Assembly (NCBI RefSeq): GCF_000182645.1
Contig: NZ_ACQA01000003.1
Coordinates: 71,001-135,000, forward strand
From: Brucella intermedia LMG 3301
Lineage (GTDB): Bacteria; Pseudomonadota; Alphaproteobacteria; Rhizobiales; Rhizobiaceae
Length of the DNA stretch: 64,000 nt
Reading direction: 5' to 3'
In this document: positions 35,984 through 45,593 of the stretch, one piece after another
Numbering within the stretch: position 1 is the stretch's first letter
Layout: the number at the start of each line of letters is the position of its first letter
The notes under the pieces: generated by a model
What the model saw: only the letters and a program-made list of their open reading frames with translations
What the model was told of the DNA's origin: nothing
Databases searched by the model: none
Made by a program: the position numbers and the translations under genes

Positions 35984-36749
35984 ATTTTGCTGCCATGCGA
36001 AGTGCACCATCCAGGCGGATGACTTCACCGTTGAGCATCTGGTTTTCCACGATATGGCGGGCAAGAGCCGCATATTCTTCCGGACGCCCCAGCCGAGGCG
36101 GGAAGGGCACGGATGCACCAAGCGCATCCTGCACTTCCTGCGGCATGCCGGCCATCATCGGCGTGGCGAAAATTCCCGGTGCGATGGTCATGACCCGAAT
36201 GCCGTGACGCGCAAGTTCGCGGGCGACCGGCAAGGTCATCGCAGCAACGCCGCCCTTGGAAGCGGAATAGGCAGCCTGACCGATCTGGCCGTCAAAGGCT
36301 GCAACCGATGCGGTGTTGATGATGACGCCGCGCTCCCCGCCTTCACCGGGGTCGTTCTTTGCCATGGCTTCCGCGGCAAGGCGCAGCATATTGAACGTGC
36401 CGATCAGATTGATCGAAATTGCGCGCGTGAAGCTTTCCAGTCGATGCGCCCCGTCGCGTCCGAGGACCTTTTCGCCGGGCGCGACACCGGCACAATTGAC
36501 GAGCACATCAACGCGTCCGAACGCTTCCAGTGCGGCTGCTATAGCTGCTTTGCCATCCTCGTCGCTGGTGACATCCGTGCGGTGGAACTTTGCTGCCGCG
36601 CCAAGCGCCTTCGCCTGCGATTCGCCTGCTTCTGCATTCACATCCAGAAGCATAACCTTGCTACCAGCATCGACGGCCATTTTCGCAACCGCAGCGCCGA
36701 GGCCGGAGCTTGCACCGGTAATAAGGAATACCCGATCCTTAATCTGCAT
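35982..36749 (-). CDS. Short-chain dehydrogenase, 3-hydroxyacyl-CoA dehydrogenase type II-like
   Basis: A 255-residue SDR with cofactor loop [12 protein letters not shown], catalytic Ser in NTASVAAF and YSASK. It resembles HSD17B10-type 3-hydroxyacyl-CoA dehydrogenases, which act on branched short-chain substrates, in the insertion [19 protein letters not shown] and in gene context with a thiolase and an acyl-CoA dehydrogenase. The start at 36749 is preceded by AGGACAAGA. An enoyl-CoA hydratase, expected for a complete cycle, is not in this operon. Confidence 0.9.
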   Translation of the reverse strand: MQIKDRVFLITGASSGLGAAVAKMAVDAGSKVMLLDVNAEAGESQAKALGAAAKFHRTDVTSDEDGKAAIAAALEAFGRVDVLVNCAGVAPGEKVLGRDGAHRLESFTRAISINLIGTFNMLRLAAEAMAKNDPGEGGERGVIINTASVAAFDGQIGQAAYSASKGGVAAMTLPVARELARHGIRVMTIAPGIFATPMMAGMPQEVQDALGASVPFPPRLGRPEEYAALARHIVENQMLNGEVIRLDGALRMAAK

Positions 36750-36759
36750 ATTCTTGTCC

Positions 36760-38433
36760 TCAGGCCTTCGTCTGTTGCTGTTTGTCGATTTCCGCCTTGC
36801 GCAGGAGGAAACGCTGTATTTTTCCACTCGGTGTCTTGGGAAGTTCGCTTAGAAAGTCGATTTCACGTGGATAGGCGTGGGCGGAGAGCCGCGTCTTCAC
36901 GTGCAATGCCAGTTCATCTTTCAGTGCCTGCGTACCTTCGAAACCCGGCGCAAGGATAACGAATGCCTTCACAATTTCCGTGCGTTGCGGGTCCGGCACG
37001 CCCACGACCGCGGCTTCATTGACCGCTGCATGTTCAAGAAGGGCGCTTTCCACATCGAACGGTCCGATGCGGTAACCGGATGATGTTATAACGTCGTCAG
37101 CCCGGCCGATGAAACTGATCGAACCATCCGGCTCGAATTCCACGGTGTCGCCAGTGCGATAGTAACCGCCCGCAATGGCTGGCGTTTCCTGCTTGTAATA
37201 GCCGGAAAACCAGAGAAGCGGCGATTTTGCTATATCGACGGCAAGAATACCAGGCTGGTTAGGACCGAGTTCGTTGCTTTGTTCATCCAGAACGGCCACA
37301 CGATAGCCGGGCATGGCGTAACCAGCCGACCCGTGCCGGACCGCGTGTCCAAGGCCGTGATGATTATTGACCACCATGCCCAGTTCCGTCTGGCCGTAAT
37401 GATCATAGATCGGTGCGCCGAGATATGCGTCGAACCAGCGAATAACCTCCGGGTTGAGTGGCTCTCCGGCGCTCGATACTACGCGCAAGCGACCCTTGAC
37501 GCGTTTGGCTGCTTCCGGTCCTTCCGCCATCAACAGCCGGAAGGCGGTCGGTGAACCGGCAAGGCTCGTAACACCGAGACGCTCAATGATATCGTAGGTG
37601 CTTTCAGCGGTGAAGCCGCCTTCGTACAGCGTGGTTGCGATGCCTAGCTGCAATGGTCCTGTCACGGCATAATAAAGTCCATATGCCCAGCCCGGATCGG
37701 CAATATTCCAGAAAATATCGTCGGAACGCAGACCGATGGCGTCGCGCATATAGGCGCCGAATGCCAGCAGCGCATAAAGCGGGACTGGCACGCCTTTCGG
37801 CAGGCCGGCCGTACCGGAGGTCGACATCATCATGAACAGGTCGCTGCCTGTGCGAAGTACCGGATGGCAGTCAACCGAAGCGGACGCAGTCGCACGGCGA
37901 AAATCGATGTCACCGGCGGGCAGGCTTTCACCGGATGCGAGAACGGTAGCGACCTTGGGGCATTTTTCGACTTCTGCAAGCTTGGCGCGATTGGCTGTGT
38001 TTGTGACGACCAGTTTTGCGCCGCTGGTTTTCAGACGATGTTCAATCGCTTTGGGACCGAAGGCGGTGAAAAGCGGCTGATAGACAGCGCCGATACGCCA
38101 CGCGCCGAGAATGGTTGCGATGAGTTCTGGCGTGCGCGGCAACAGACCTGCAACGACATCGCCAGCGCCGACACCTGCATCTTTCAGTACATTGCCCGCA
38201 CGAGCGGCCATATCGCGCAGGTTCTCGAAGGTGAGTTCAGAAAGTTCGCCATTTACCGCAATGGCACGCAAGGCGACGCGATTATCACCGATATGCCGGT
38301 CGCAGCATTCAACACAGGCATTGATGCCGGTTTCCGGATTGCCGTGAAGCTTTGCGATAGCATCTTCGATGCGAAATTGCGCAACGGCATCCTCATAACG
38401 CGCCAGCCGCGCTGAAACGGACGTTTCAGTCAT
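36760..38433 (-). CDS. AMP-forming acyl-CoA synthetase
   Basis: A 557-residue adenylate-forming ligase. It carries the P-loop-like [13 protein letters not shown], the A5 motif [16 protein letters not shown], the hinge [18 protein letters not shown], and the catalytic lysine near the end in [13 protein letters not shown]. It activates a carboxylic acid to its CoA thioester and is the first gene of the degradation operon. The start at 38433 is preceded by GGGAGG. It is divergent from the AraC-type regulator, 126 bp away, which probably controls it. Confidence 0.92.
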   Translation of the reverse strand: MTETSVSARLARYEDAVAQFRIEDAIAKLHGNPETGINACVECCDRHIGDNRVALRAIAVNGELSELTFENLRDMAARAGNVLKDAGVGAGDVVAGLLPRTPELIATILGAWRIGAVYQPLFTAFGPKAIEHRLKTSGAKLVVTNTANRAKLAEVEKCPKVATVLASGESLPAGDIDFRRATASASVDCHPVLRTGSDLFMMMSTSGTAGLPKGVPVPLYALLAFGAYMRDAIGLRSDDIFWNIADPGWAYGLYYAVTGPLQLGIATTLYEGGFTAESTYDIIERLGVTSLAGSPTAFRLLMAEGPEAAKRVKGRLRVVSSAGEPLNPEVIRWFDAYLGAPIYDHYGQTELGMVVNNHHGLGHAVRHGSAGYAMPGYRVAVLDEQSNELGPNQPGILAVDIAKSPLLWFSGYYKQETPAIAGGYYRTGDTVEFEPDGSISFIGRADDVITSSGYRIGPFDVESALLEHAAVNEAAVVGVPDPQRTEIVKAFVILAPGFEGTQALKDELALHVKTRLSAHAYPREIDFLSELPKTPSGKIQRFLLRKAEIDKQQQTKA

Positions 38434-38559
38434 CCAGTATAACCTCCCTGACCGCCACCTCCTCGTGGCCAACCATTCCTGAAGGTTAACGCGTCATGCA
38501 TTGCAAACAATGACATTAGATGCATTAATGTGTGATCGATTTTGCAATATGGGAAGAGC

Positions 38560-39552
38560 ATGGAGCGCCACAATATCGCGCCGGGCTTTGTCGAGGATGC
38601 GCTCGAAAGCGTGCGCGTTCGGGGGATAGATGTAGCTCCCCTGATGGCCCAAATCGGCTTGTCGGAAAGAGTGACTGAGCCCGTCACCAATGTCGAATAC
38701 GGTCGCTTGTGGTGGCTGATTGCCGAAACGATCAATGATGAATTCTTCGGGCTGGCTGCAAGGCCGATGCGCCCCGGCAGTTTCAACCTCCTTTGTCACG
38801 CGGTTTTGCATGCAGGCACGCTGGAACGTGCCTTGCGGCGGGCCTTGCAGTTTCTCAATGTGGTATTGGATGATCCGCAGGGTGAATTGCGGATCCGCGA
38901 CGGCATGGCCCATGTTGTTCTGACCGATGCCGGACCTCCGAGACCGGCCTTTGCCTATCGGGCCTATTGGCTGATCCTGATGGGAGTGGCCTGCTGGCTG
39001 ATCGGACGGCGTATTCCCCTGCGGACGCTCGACTTTGCCTGCCCTGCGCCTGTCCACCGTCAGGATTATCATAAATTTTTCGGAGCGCCGGTTCTCTTTG
39101 ACCAGCCGGTCACGCGACTGGTTTTCTCATCATCCTATCTGTCGCTGCCGATCATTCGGAGCGATGTGGCGCTGGAAAGTTTTCTGCGCGAAGCTCCTGC
39201 CAATATTCTGATCCGCTATCGTCATGATAACGATCTCTCTGCAAGGGTGCGGTCGCAACTGAACGCCTTGCCAATGGCAGACTGGCCGTCCCTGGAAGAG
39301 TTGGCAAGCGGACTTGGCATGTCCGTACCGACCTTGCGGCGCAGGCTACGGGGAGAGGGGCAGAGTTTCGGCACGATCAAGGACGAGTTGCGCTTCGTGA
39401 CTGCCGAACGGCTTCTGCAGGAAAACAGCCTCAGTGTAGCGGCGGTAGCCGCCGAACTTGGCTACAGTGAACCGAGCGCCTTTTATCGCGCATTTCATAA
39501 ATGGATGGGGCAGAGCCCGGGACGGTTTCGGACGGTACAGCAGGAGAAATAA
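38560..39552 (+). CDS. AraC-family transcriptional regulator (arabinose-binding-like N-terminal domain)
   Basis: A 330-residue regulator with a long N-terminal domain of the type found in OruR/ArgR-like AraC proteins (APLMAQIGLSERV, WWLIAETINDEFFGL) and a C-terminal double helix-turn-helix (MSVPTLRRRLRGEGQSFGTIKDELR and VAAVAAELGYSEPSAFYRAFHKWMG). It is divergent from the acyl-CoA synthetase operon and a likely activator of it. The ATG at 38560 follows GGGAAGAG. Confidence 0.9.
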   Translation: MERHNIAPGFVEDALESVRVRGIDVAPLMAQIGLSERVTEPVTNVEYGRLWWLIAETINDEFFGLAARPMRPGSFNLLCHAVLHAGTLERALRRALQFLNVVLDDPQGELRIRDGMAHVVLTDAGPPRPAFAYRAYWLILMGVACWLIGRRIPLRTLDFACPAPVHRQDYHKFFGAPVLFDQPVTRLVFSSSYLSLPIIRSDVALESFLREAPANILIRYRHDNDLSARVRSQLNALPMADWPSLEELASGLGMSVPTLRRRLRGEGQSFGTIKDELRFVTAERLLQENSLSVAAVAAELGYSEPSAFYRAFHKWMGQSPGRFRTVQQEK

Positions 39553-39579
39553 AAAAATGCCGGGCACTGGGCCCGGCAT
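39551..39579 (-). terminator. Rho-independent terminator of the permease gene
   Basis: ATGCCGGGC and GCCCGGCAT form a 9-bp stem with a 5-base loop (39557-39579). On the minus strand the stem is followed by a run of T (A6 on the plus strand at 39551-39556). It lies between the convergent AraC and permease genes and terminates the permease transcript; on the plus strand it may act weakly for the AraC gene. Confidence 0.8.
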
Positions 39580-39600
39580 CTCTTCGCTTGGGAGGCTGTG

Positions 39601-40908
39601 TCAGTCTTCCTTGATCATGCTGTCCTTGCTGGTATCGCGCATGCGCAGGTACACAATCAGGGAAATGCCGATCATGATGGTGACATACCAGTAAAAACCA
39701 CGTTCCCAACCGCCATTCTTGAAGCTCAACGCGACGTATTCGGCGGTGCCACCGAAGAGGGTGTTGGCCAGCGCATAGGGCAGGGCGACGCCGAGCGCGC
39801 GAATATGCGCCGGGAAAAGCTCCGCCTTCACCACAGCGTTGATGGAAGTGTAGCCGGTGACGATGATGAGCGCACCCATGACCAACAGGCCGGCGGTGAT
39901 CGGATCGCGGGTCTGTTCCAGGGTCGTGAAGATCGGATAGGTGAAAAGAACACCGGCTGCGCCGAACGCGATCATCAGCGGCTTGCGGCCGATCTTGTCC
40001 GACAAAGCGCCAGCGATGGGCTGCAGGCACATGAAGACGAACAATGTGACGGCGTTGATCTGGCTTGCCACTTCACGGCTGAACCCGGACGTGTTCACCA
40101 GAAACTTCTGCATGTAGATCGAGTATGCGTAGAAGGCGAGCGTGCCGCCAGCGGTCAGAAGCATGACGAGGGCGGTTTCCTTCGGATGGTGCTTGATAAG
40201 CGTCCAGAAACCGGATTTCGGTGCGTCCTTGGTCTTTGCATTCTTGAAGCTCTCGGTTTCCGCCAGGCCGCGACGCAGCCAGAACACGACAACGGCAAGC
40301 AGTGCGCCGATGAAGAACGGAATACGCCAGCCCCAGGATTCGAGCGCAGGGGTTTCCATCGTCGACTGAAGCACGATCAGAAGCAGGATTGCGAGAAGCT
40401 GCCCCGAAATGAGCGTGACATACTGGAAGGAAGAGAAGAAGCCACGGCGATCCTTGCCTGCCATTTCCGACAGATAGGTGGCGCTTGCGCCGTATTCGCC
40501 GCCGACCGAGAGGCCCTGCATCAAACGGGCGAGCACGAGGAGGGCGGGAGCTGCAAGCCCGATGGTCTGGTAGTCCGGCGTCAGCGCGATAATCAGCGAG
40601 CCGGCACACATGAGCGTCACGGACAGCGCCAGACCTGCCTTGCGGCCCTTGCGATCGGCATAAATACCCATGATCCAAGCGCCGATAGGACGCATGACGA
40701 AACCGACCGCAAAGACTGCGGCCGCGCTCATGAGCTGGGCGGTCTGGTTATCGGACGGGAAGAAGTGCGGTGCAAAATAGAGCGCAAATGCTGCATAGAC
40801 ATACCAGTCGAACCATTCGACGAGGTTGCCGGTCGAGCCGCCGATGATGGATTTCAGGCGGCTGTTGGTGCTTTGCACTTCACTCCGTTCGTTTGTAATT
40901 GAGACCAT
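39601..40908 (-). CDS. MHS-family organic acid permease (KgtP-like)
   Basis: A 435-residue major facilitator of the metabolite:proton symporter group, with twelve expected membrane segments. It has the N-terminal signature GNLVEWFDWYVYAAFALYFAPHFF, the loop 2-3 motif GIYADRKGRKAGL and GGEYGASATYLSEMA. KgtP-type members import 2-oxoglutarate or related acids. It diverges from a DctB/DctD-like sensor pair over a 465-bp region, which suggests induction by an external dicarboxylate. A terminator follows its stop. Confidence 0.9.
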   Translation of the reverse strand: MVSITNERSEVQSTNSRLKSIIGGSTGNLVEWFDWYVYAAFALYFAPHFFPSDNQTAQLMSAAAVFAVGFVMRPIGAWIMGIYADRKGRKAGLALSVTLMCAGSLIIALTPDYQTIGLAAPALLVLARLMQGLSVGGEYGASATYLSEMAGKDRRGFFSSFQYVTLISGQLLAILLLIVLQSTMETPALESWGWRIPFFIGALLAVVVFWLRRGLAETESFKNAKTKDAPKSGFWTLIKHHPKETALVMLLTAGGTLAFYAYSIYMQKFLVNTSGFSREVASQINAVTLFVFMCLQPIAGALSDKIGRKPLMIAFGAAGVLFTYPIFTTLEQTRDPITAGLLVMGALIIVTGYTSINAVVKAELFPAHIRALGVALPYALANTLFGGTAEYVALSFKNGGWERGFYWYVTIMIGISLIVYLRMRDTSKDSMIKED

Positions 40909-41373
40909 GGTTGCTCCTTCAAATCTCTCGATTTTTGAATTTCACCCCTTGTTTGCTAACCGGATCGACGAAACGGTTTCGGGGTGTTTTTCCATCGCTT
41001 CAACTTGTCTCTGCACTTCCTTTTGGGATTGTGGGAGAAGACTTGTGTAGCGTTGGTGAAGAATCTCAGTCCGCACTCCGCTTCAGCTTCGAGCAGGCAA
41101 TATCAGTGATCCGGCCGGTAAGAGCGACGCCGGATATCAATTGCGGTGCTGGTGCTATGTTGAAGTGGTTCACGGCTAACTCCTCCCTTCGAAACTCCCT
41201 ATTTCGAAGTGGCGCTAACATGCTGCAGCGCAGAAAACATCGCCAGACAGAGGAGTTAAAATTTTTAAGCCTTTGAAACAAAATGAAGTTTATCAATTCT
41301 CGGCATAGTTCGCAGGAAATTGTGTGCAAGATTCTGCGTGACTCCTTGCTCAAGTTTGCATAAATCGGCACAA
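40909..41373. other. Divergent regulatory region between the permease and the sensor kinase
   Basis: No supported gene lies in these 465 bp. The notable element is the perfect inverted repeat at 41187-41209. The stretch next to the sensor start (about 41240-41300) is AT-rich. I looked for a -24/-12 sigma-54 promoter and found none with correct spacing. Confidence 0.55.
41187..41209. promoter_or_regulatory. Inverted repeat, candidate response-regulator binding site
   Basis: CTTCGAAA and TTTCGAAG, perfect 8-bp arms separated by 7 bp, lie about 280 bp upstream of the permease start. Such a symmetric distal site suits an NtrC/DctD-type dimer. The assignment is by position only. Confidence 0.4.
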
Positions 41374-43152
41374 ATGAAGCTGCCATCAAAGATCGCAAAA
41401 CTCGCTTTGGTTACCCTCGCTTTCCTGCTGTCACTCGGCCTGTGGTTTTCCGCCGGGCTGTGGGCGGAACGCGGGGCGCTTGATCGTCTTCGCGAGGATG
41501 CAACACTTATTGCGCGCCAGCAGACCCGACTGATTGACAGCGAACTTGCGAAGTTCCGGCTGCTGCCTGTCGTTTTAAAGGAATATAGCGATCTGCGCGA
41601 TGTGCTCGCCGGTGGCTCGCGGGATGCCACAGCCCGTCTCAATCAGAAACTCGAACTTGTTGCACACCAGATTGGCTCACCAATCATCTATGTCATAGCG
41701 CGTGATGGTACTGTTATCGCGTCCTCCAACGCCAATACACCAGAGAGCTTCGTAGGGCGGAACTACGATTTCCGCCCTTATTTCAAGGGCGCGATGGCCG
41801 CGGGCTCGGCTGAATATTATGCCATAGGTGACCTGAGCGGGCGCTTTGGTCTGTTCCTCGCGCAGCGCATTGGCGATCAGGCTGACCCGGTCGGTGTGGT
41901 CGTGATAAAATTCGAGTTTCACAGGCTGGTTCAAACCTGGTCCAACGATCCTGGGCAAACCTTCGTTGTCGATCCCCGGGGCATCATACTCGCCTCTACG
42001 GATAAATTCGAAGACCTTCGTTCGTTTCAGCCGATAACAACCACAGAACGCGCGCAGATCATCGAAAGCGGGCAGTTCAATGCGGCGGATATGAAACCGA
42101 GCAATTATCGCTTTGCGCCGGAAGAAATGATGATCGAGCCTTCCGGCGGATATTCAATCGCTGTCGATGAGCCGATTGCGGGAACGGCGCTGAAACTGGT
42201 CCATATAGAACCAACGGGACCAGCGTTGCGGGCCGCAAATGATCTTGCCCGTCTGGTGACCGTGGCGGCGATGCTCGTTTTCGTCATAATAGCCGGTGCG
42301 ATTTATTGGCGGGTAAGCCGCGCTGCGCGTGCTGCGGCTTATCGTACAGAGCTTGAGAGTGCGGTTGAGGAACGTACCGCGGCATTAAGTGCCGAAATGG
42401 CGGAACGGGAACTGGCTGACAAGCGCTTTCGCGATGCCCGGGAGGAGCTTGCCCAGGCAAACCGCCTTGCTTCCCTCGGATCAATCACCGCAGGACTGGT
42501 GCATGAGATCAATCAGCCAGTCGCGACCATTCGAACACTTGCGGAAAACGCGCAGCATCATCTTGCACATGGGAAGCTCGACAAGGTTGCCAGTAACCTT
42601 AGTACGTCGGTGGAGCTCACGGCTCGTATAGGTTCCATCACACAGGAGATGCGTCGGTTTGCCCGCCGGCGGAGCGGTATCGTTCGCCCACTTCCGTTGA
42701 ATGAACTGGTGGATGGCACAATGCTGCTTATGGGAGACAGGTTCCGCAACGCCAATGTCCGACTGGATATACCTGAGCGATCCGACATGGTGATACTCGC
42801 CTGCCGCATACGATCCGAGCAGGTGCTGGTGAACCTGCTGCAGAATGCATTGGATGCGGTGGCGACCAGCCATAATCCTCATGTTGCATTCAGCATCCGG
42901 GAGGAAGGGGATCAAATTTCCCTTGTCGTGGACGATAACGGCGAGGGGATTGAACCGAAGCTGGCCGATGAGATCTTCAGCCCCTTTGTAACCGGAAAAG
43001 CGGATGGGCTGGGCCTGGGCCTGGGTATTGCAAGAGACCTCATGACTGAAATGGAAGGAACATTGCACGTCATTCCATCGCGGCTTGGCGGCGCGGCTTT
43101 TGCTGCCACTTTGAGACGTGCAGGAAAGGAGGGGCACCGTGACGGAAAGTGA
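41374..43152 (+). CDS. DctB-like sensor histidine kinase
   Basis: A 592-residue membrane kinase. A first membrane segment near the N-terminus (LALVTLAFLLSLGLWFSAGLW) is followed by a large periplasmic double-PAS-type sensor domain with DctB features (NYDFRPYFKGAM, YYAIGDLSGRFGLFLAQRI). A second membrane segment (LVTVAAMLVFVIIAGAIYW), a coiled coil, the dimerisation domain with His in VHEINQPVATIRT, and the ATPase domain (NLLQNALDAV, DDNGEGIE, GLGLGLGIA) follow. It should sense dicarboxylates and phosphorylate the response regulator whose GTG start overlaps its stop. Confidence 0.92.
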   Translation: MKLPSKIAKLALVTLAFLLSLGLWFSAGLWAERGALDRLREDATLIARQQTRLIDSELAKFRLLPVVLKEYSDLRDVLAGGSRDATARLNQKLELVAHQIGSPIIYVIARDGTVIASSNANTPESFVGRNYDFRPYFKGAMAAGSAEYYAIGDLSGRFGLFLAQRIGDQADPVGVVVIKFEFHRLVQTWSNDPGQTFVVDPRGIILASTDKFEDLRSFQPITTTERAQIIESGQFNAADMKPSNYRFAPEEMMIEPSGGYSIAVDEPIAGTALKLVHIEPTGPALRAANDLARLVTVAAMLVFVIIAGAIYWRVSRAARAAAYRTELESAVEERTAALSAEMAERELADKRFRDAREELAQANRLASLGSITAGLVHEINQPVATIRTLAENAQHHLAHGKLDKVASNLSTSVELTARIGSITQEMRRFARRRSGIVRPLPLNELVDGTMLLMGDRFRNANVRLDIPERSDMVILACRIRSEQVLVNLLQNALDAVATSHNPHVAFSIREEGDQISLVVDDNGEGIEPKLADEIFSPFVTGKADGLGLGLGIARDLMTEMEGTLHVIPSRLGGAAFAATLRRAGKEGHRDGK

Positions 43153-44450
43153 GCCATTGCGGGTCATGCTGGTCGATGACGATGCGGCATTTCGTACGGC
43201 CTTGGCCGATTCATTCGAGATCGCAGGTCTCGATATTGAGGCGCATGGTGACGGGCAGTCGGCTTTGAGCAGTCTGACGCCTGATTATCCAGGCATCGTT
43301 GTGACCGATATTCGCATGCCGCGCGTTGATGGGCATGCGGTGATGGAAGCATTGTTGGCGCGCGACCCGGAACTGCCGGTCATTTTAATGACCGGGCACG
43401 GCGACATTGGAATGGCTGTGGCATCTCTCAAAAAGGGAGCTTTCGATTTCATTGCCAAACCGTTCGCCGCCGATCATCTGATATCGAGCGTGCGGCGCGC
43501 ACTGGAAATGCGCCGTCTGGTACTGGAAAATCGTCGCCTTCGCCGGGCGGCGGCAGATGCCGAACAGGATTATCCCTTGCTTGGCGAAACGCCGGTGATG
43601 ATGCGGTTGCGCGATACGATCCGCCAGCTTGCCAGCGTCGATGTCGATGTGTTGATCGAAGGCGAAACCGGTACAGGCAAGGAGTTGGTGGCCCGCCTTC
43701 TGCACCCGCTGGAGCGCGCGCCACGCACGCGGTTTCGTTGCCATCGATTGCGCGGCTTTGCCGGATCCCATAGCGGACGAAGTCCTGTTCGGCAGTCGCA
43801 TCCAGCGTGGAAGGATAGCGGATGCGGATCGTGGCACCCTGTTTCTCGATGAGATAGACAGCATGTCGCCAGCTGTTCAGGGTAAGCTGCTACGTGTTGT
43901 CGAGGAGCGTGAACTGCCCTCACTTTCCGGGGAACCACGGGCCGTGAATCTGAGGATCATCGCGGCTGCAAAAGGAAATCTCGAAGAAGCTGTGGCCTCG
44001 GGTCGCTTTCGTTCCGACTTGTTCTACCGCCTTGAAACGGTCAGGCTCCGTGTTCCTCCGCTGCGTGAGCGGCGGAAGGACATCGGTTTGCTTTTCTCCT
44101 ATTTTCTTGATGAAGCAGCAGCTCGGTTTGGCCGGTCGCGACCGGCTATCGATGCGGCGATGGAAGCGAGGCTGAATTCAGACGAATGGACAGGGAATGT
44201 TCGCGAGTTGCGCAACTATGCCAAGCAAGTCGTGCTGGGACTGCGCCACGATCCCGTCGCGGAACCCAACCCGCCATCACTGTCGGAGCAGATGGATCGT
44301 TTTGAAGAAAGTGTCATTCGGGCGACGCTGGACCGGTTCAGCGGCGACGTCGGCGCCGCCGCAGAGCTGTTGCAATTGCCGCGACGAAGCCTCTATGCCC
44401 GTCTGCAGAAGCTCGCAATTGACGCTTCGACTTTCAGGAAGCGTGATTGA
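43139..44450 (+). pseudogene. DctD/NtrC-family response regulator, frameshifted and lacking GAFTGA
   Basis: The GTG at 43139, after AGGAGGGG, opens a receiver domain with phosphoacceptor Asp57 (VVTDIRMP), followed by an AAA+ domain with Walker A GETGTGKE. At the CG run 43714-43721 the frame shifts. The other frame continues GFVAIDCAALPDP, Walker B GTLFLDEID and R-finger region, then a Fis-type helix-turn-helix (GAAAELLQLPRRSLYARL) to 44450. Loss of one CG unit explains it. Between FGSRIQ and RGRIADADRGT the sigma-54 contact loop GAFTGA is absent, so even an intact protein would probably not activate sigma-54. The frameshift may be a sequencing error. Confidence 0.88.
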
Positions 44451-44523
44451 TATTTTCGTGCATCTGTGAGCTGTCTCTTGGAGGAAGGTGTCACGGTCGC
44501 CCGAAGGTCGAGTTACATCGATC

Positions 44524-44674
44524 TAGAGCATTTCCAGCAAAAGTGTGAAACGTCTACGCGGGGAAATCAGTTCACTGGACTGATTTCTTATCCCGCTTCG
44601 ATGCGTTGGATAATGCGATAAAACAAATAATTAGAGCGGTTCCGGCGATGCTGTTAGAACACGAACCGCTCTAA
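44524..44674. repeat. Intergenic palindromic repeat element with two stem-loops
   Basis: The left part TAGAGCATTTCCAGCAAAAG is the sequence I recognise from widespread Brucella/rhizobial intergenic repeats. It is followed by a stem GAAATCAGT/ACTGATTTC (44563-44571 with 44579-44587) and a second perfect 12-bp stem TTAGAGCGGTTC/GAACCGCTCTAA (44631-44642 with 44663-44674). The last arm overlaps the ubiV stop codon, so it may also end that transcript. No coding capacity was seen. Confidence 0.65.
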
Positions 44675-45591
44675 TGTGCTGCGGCTGAACGCTGCCGGCT
44701 GATCCATGCAGCTCCGATATTTCCGTGCAGAAAACCGTTTGAGAGCGGCACATCGGGATAGATTTTTCGCAGGCGCGCGGCTCCTTCGTCCGGACTGGTT
44801 ACCTGTTTCAGCACATCGTCATGAATGCGGGCCACTTCCACCATATCGCAATCCTGCGGTGACAGTCTGAAACGCCTGATCCCTGCTTGGAGCAGGTCGG
44901 GCAGGTCCTCGATCAGCGACTGACAGGTATGAGAGAGCGTCTGCACGCCATTGAGAGCCAGGAAGGGTTGGCTGTCCAGCGTTTTGACGGGCAGTCCGTC
45001 CGGTTCTTCACCGCATACAAACTGACAATTGTCCTTTATGTGACCCTTGGACCGCGCATGCGCGCAACGGGCTGAAATGGCGAGCGGCACTCGTCCGAAC
45101 GTGAATATTTCGAAAGCAATATCGGGTGCAGCTTTGACAATCTCCCGGATAGAGCTGATCGGTAATTCCGGCGGAAGACAAATCGACTGCGCGCCGCGAG
45201 TGGCAAGAACCTTGGCGGTTGCCGCATTGTAAACATTGACCAGCGGACCGACCATGTGCGGCACGCCGGACAACAGTCCCAATGCAGACAGATCATTTGC
45301 CTCAACAGGCAGTGATGCTTCCTTGATCGTTTGGCGGACCTGCTTGGCTTCGCGTTCAAGCATCACCAGCGCCAGCGAACCGAGGCTCACTAGCTTTCCT
45401 GCGCGCTGCAGCCGCTCTATCACGGCGTCCATGTAAGGTGTCAGGAAATGGAACCGCTTGGAACAGACGATTTCACCGACAGTCACATTGGTAATTGGCG
45501 CTTCGTCGGCGATGCGGAAGTAAAAATCGCGCCATTTAGGGCCGTCCCACAGAAAGAGAACGGGACCAAGGCTGAGGCTCGCTCCGGACAT
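44671..45591 (-). CDS. ubiV: O2-independent ubiquinone hydroxylation protein UbiV (U32 family)
   Basis: A 306-residue U32-family protein. A Cys near residue 43 (EIVCSKRFHF) and three further cysteines with spacing C-x12-C-x3-C (RCAHARSKGHIKDNCQFVC) match the four [4Fe-4S] ligands of UbiV. With UbiU it forms the heterodimer that hydroxylates ubiquinone precursors without oxygen, using prephenate as the hydroxyl donor in E. coli. It is the last gene of ubiT-ubiU-ubiV, starting 3 bp after ubiU. Annotation as collagenase-like peptidase would be misleading. Confidence 0.92.
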   Translation of the reverse strand: MSGASLSLGPVLFLWDGPKWRDFYFRIADEAPITNVTVGEIVCSKRFHFLTPYMDAVIERLQRAGKLVSLGSLALVMLEREAKQVRQTIKEASLPVEANDLSALGLLSGVPHMVGPLVNVYNAATAKVLATRGAQSICLPPELPISSIREIVKAAPDIAFEIFTFGRVPLAISARCAHARSKGHIKDNCQFVCGEEPDGLPVKTLDSQPFLALNGVQTLSHTCQSLIEDLPDLLQAGIRRFRLSPQDCDMVEVARIHDDVLKQVTSPDEGAARLRKIYPDVPLSNGFLHGNIGAAWISRQRSAAAH

Positions 45592-45593
45592 GT

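Noticed and set aside
39598..40902. 434-codon plus-strand frame opposite the MHS permease
   Set aside because: It is highly charged, without domains, and exactly mirrors a twelve-helix transporter.
41209..41230. TGGCGC-TAACA-TGC as a sigma-54 promoter for the sensor gene
   Set aside because: The spacing between the GG and GC elements is one base short and the -12 element is not TTGC.
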